This document shows positions 6,015 through 6,693 of a DNA stretch of 6,693 nucleotides, in pieces. The notes beneath the pieces were generated by a model, which ran no database searches, was not told where the DNA came from, and was given only the letters and a program-made list of their open reading frames with translations. The position numbers and the translations under genes are program-made. Origin of the DNA: Pseudomonadota bacterium (GTDB taxonomy: Bacteria; Pseudomonadota; Gammaproteobacteria; Burkholderiales; Thiobacillaceae); contig JAJZRT010000209.1 in NCBI GenBank assembly GCA_021802595.1, positions 1-6,693 on the forward strand, read 5' to 3'. The number at the start of each line of letters is the position of its first letter. Within the stretch, counting starts at the first letter, position 1.

Positions 6015-6314
6015 CTATCCGGCAGCCAACCCATCTATCAGCTTGGACAATGCCACCCGCAAAGGTGCCTGATCGGCACGCCCAAGTTGGGTGCGCACCT
6101 TGTTTGCCAGCTCATCGACCGATGGTTCCCGTTCCTGATCACCCCAATGCACGAGACGCATACAGCGTTCGATGACTTCCGCCTTGGGATTTGCGCCGCC
6201 TTTTTCGTACCGGCAAAGCATTGACTGCGAAACCCCCAGTTCCTGGGCGAAATCAGCCTGGCTGCGCCCGTCGCGGGCAGTTTTGATGAGCTGCGAAATG
6301 CTGGTAATTGCCAC
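6015..6314 (-). CDS. XRE/Cro-C1 family helix-turn-helix regulator
   Basis: This 99-aa DNA-binding protein has a Cro/C1-type HTH in residues of about 7-58: ISQLIKTARDGRSQADFAQELG, then VSQSMLCRYEKGGANPKAEVIERC. The QADFAQELGVSQSMLCRYEKG core is textbook, with the second (recognition) helix at VSQSMLCRYE. The C-terminal half (LVHWGDQEREPSVDELANKVRTQLG) is helical and probably used in dimerisation. Translation starts at GTG (6314), with only a weak GGAA upstream. The gene precedes DUF5131 by 48 bp on the same strand and probably controls it. A 21-bp palindrome overlaps its own -10 region, so autoregulation is likely. Whether it also acts on the tcmP operon is unknown. Confidence 0.88.
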   Translation of the reverse strand: MAITSISQLIKTARDGRSQADFAQELGVSQSMLCRYEKGGANPKAEVIERCMRLVHWGDQEREPSVDELANKVRTQLGRADQAPLRVALSKLIDGLAAG

Positions 6315-6328
6315 ACGCAGAATTCCAG

Positions 6329-6349
6329 AAAATGCACTATGCGCATTTT
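6329..6349. promoter_or_regulatory. Palindromic operator upstream of the XRE regulator
   Basis: The arms AAAATGCAC (6329-6337) and GCGCATTTT (6341-6349) form an inverted repeat, 8 of 9 positions matching, around TAT. The element lies 15-35 bp upstream of the GTG start and overlaps TATAAA (6352-6347, minus strand), the best -10 candidate. A further AATGCAT half-site-like copy lies at 6361-6367. This size and position fit the binding site of a dimeric XRE repressor, most likely the product of the adjacent gene. Confidence 0.6.
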
Positions 6350-6376
6350 ATATGAAATTCAATGCATCCGATACAT
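6347..6376 (-). promoter_or_regulatory. Possible promoter of the XRE-DUF5131 transcript
   Basis: On the reverse strand, TATAAA (6352-6347) can serve as a -10 element, with TGTATC 17 bp upstream as a poor -35. The region is clearly more AT-rich than its surroundings and lies between the lysozyme stop (6382) and the regulator start. The exact hexamers are uncertain; another reading uses TTGAAT as the -35. Confidence 0.35.
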
Positions 6377-6381
6377 CGCCA

Positions 6382-6693
6382 TCAGGACGACAACAGCAGG
6401 GCCGCTTCGTGGTCTCGTCGGGTGATCAAGCCAGGCAGTGGCCGACCACCGCCGTATATCCATCGACGCAATTCGCTGATGGCCTGCCGCCAGTCCCTCT
6501 GGTTGATCCGACGACGCAGGGTCGAGCTCTGTAGTCGGCCGGCCCCGAGGTTGAACGTGAAATCGACAATGGCCGCGAGGCGATCTTCTGGCTCCGTTGC
6601 CAGCACCGGGCAGTAGCGCAGTGTGGCGGCAAGTGCCGTCTGTAGATCGCCCGCCAGATAGATCTCGGCTTCGGCTTCGGTGATAGGCGAGAT
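6382..6693 (-). CDS. Phage lysozyme / endolysin, GH24 family (5' end outside window)
   Basis: The final 103 residues of a T4-type lysozyme (glycoside hydrolase 24), a muramidase that cuts peptidoglycan during phage lysis, are encoded here; the start lies beyond the right edge. Family features are ISPITEAEAEIYLAGDL at the beginning, AAIVDFTFNLGAGRLQSSTL (the conserved 'FNxGxGxxxxSTLLR' segment), then WRQAISELRRWIYGGGRPLP and GLITRRDHEAALLL at the end. The catalytic Glu and following Asp/Cys-Thr motif lie in the missing N-terminal part, so activity cannot be judged. It indicates prophage DNA to the right. It is followed at 67 bp by the XRE gene on the same strand, but the regulator appears to have its own promoter. 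Confidence 0.87.
   Translation of the reverse strand: MSPITEAEAEIYLAGDLQTALAATLRYCPVLATEPEDRLAAIVDFTFNLGAGRLQSSTLRRRINQRDWRQAISELRRWIYGGGRPLPGLITRRDHEAALLLSS

Noticed and set aside
1..6693. tRNA, rRNA, CRISPR array, insertion sequence or transposase
   Set aside because: No cloverleaf-like sequence, spaced repeat series, IS inverted ends or transposase motifs were found on reading both strands.

Overview
This window looks like high-GC Gram-negative DNA, most plausibly from a betaproteobacterium. That placement is inferred from the family flavour of the HemP, P19-type iron protein and porin genes and from the Fur-box style; no rRNA or other taxonomic marker is present. It joins a chromosomal iron-uptake locus (left, minus strand) to an accessory or mobile segment (from about 1900 to the right end).

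Left region (1-1815, all minus strand). An iron-regulated cluster reads right to left. It begins with a sigma-70-like promoter whose -35/-10 spacer is occupied by a 19-bp Fur-box palindrome (1792-1810). Next come a HemP-like hemin uptake reading frame with no usable start codon (about 1599-1760), a periplasmic FetP/P19 (Tp34) family iron/copper-binding protein (968-1519), and an outer-membrane porin with an N-terminal coiled coil that runs off the left edge (1-966). The last two are separated by a single base.

Middle region (1918-5222, plus strand). A hairpin (1918-1966) that would bury a Shine-Dalgarno sequence precedes a tightly packed operon. Its genes are a 72-aa conserved small protein, a DUF2924 protein, a 545-aa protein holding only the second RecA lobe and C-terminal region of an SNF2-type helicase, and a TcmP (three-Cys-motif partner) protein with methyltransferase-like motifs. 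The first three overlap by ATGA. In the usual mobile-element layout DUF2924 is followed by a large serine recombinase. Here that place is taken by an N-terminally truncated helicase, which suggests a deletion or module fusion.

Right region (5217-6693, minus strand). A 3'-partial GH24 (T4-type) phage lysozyme, an XRE-family regulator and a DUF5131 (phage Gp37/Gp68, three-Cys) gene follow one another. The regulator has a palindromic operator over its own promoter. DUF5131 converges on tcmP, and both genes stop inside one shared palindrome, CTATAG. The lysozyme and Gp37/Gp68 gene suggest prophage or phage-derived cargo.

The candidate system is TcmP plus DUF5131, with an XRE regulator on one arm and a helicase fragment on the other. 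The TcmP/DUF5131 pairing is known from comparative genomics, but I know of no established function. A role in phage defence or nucleic-acid modification is inference only.
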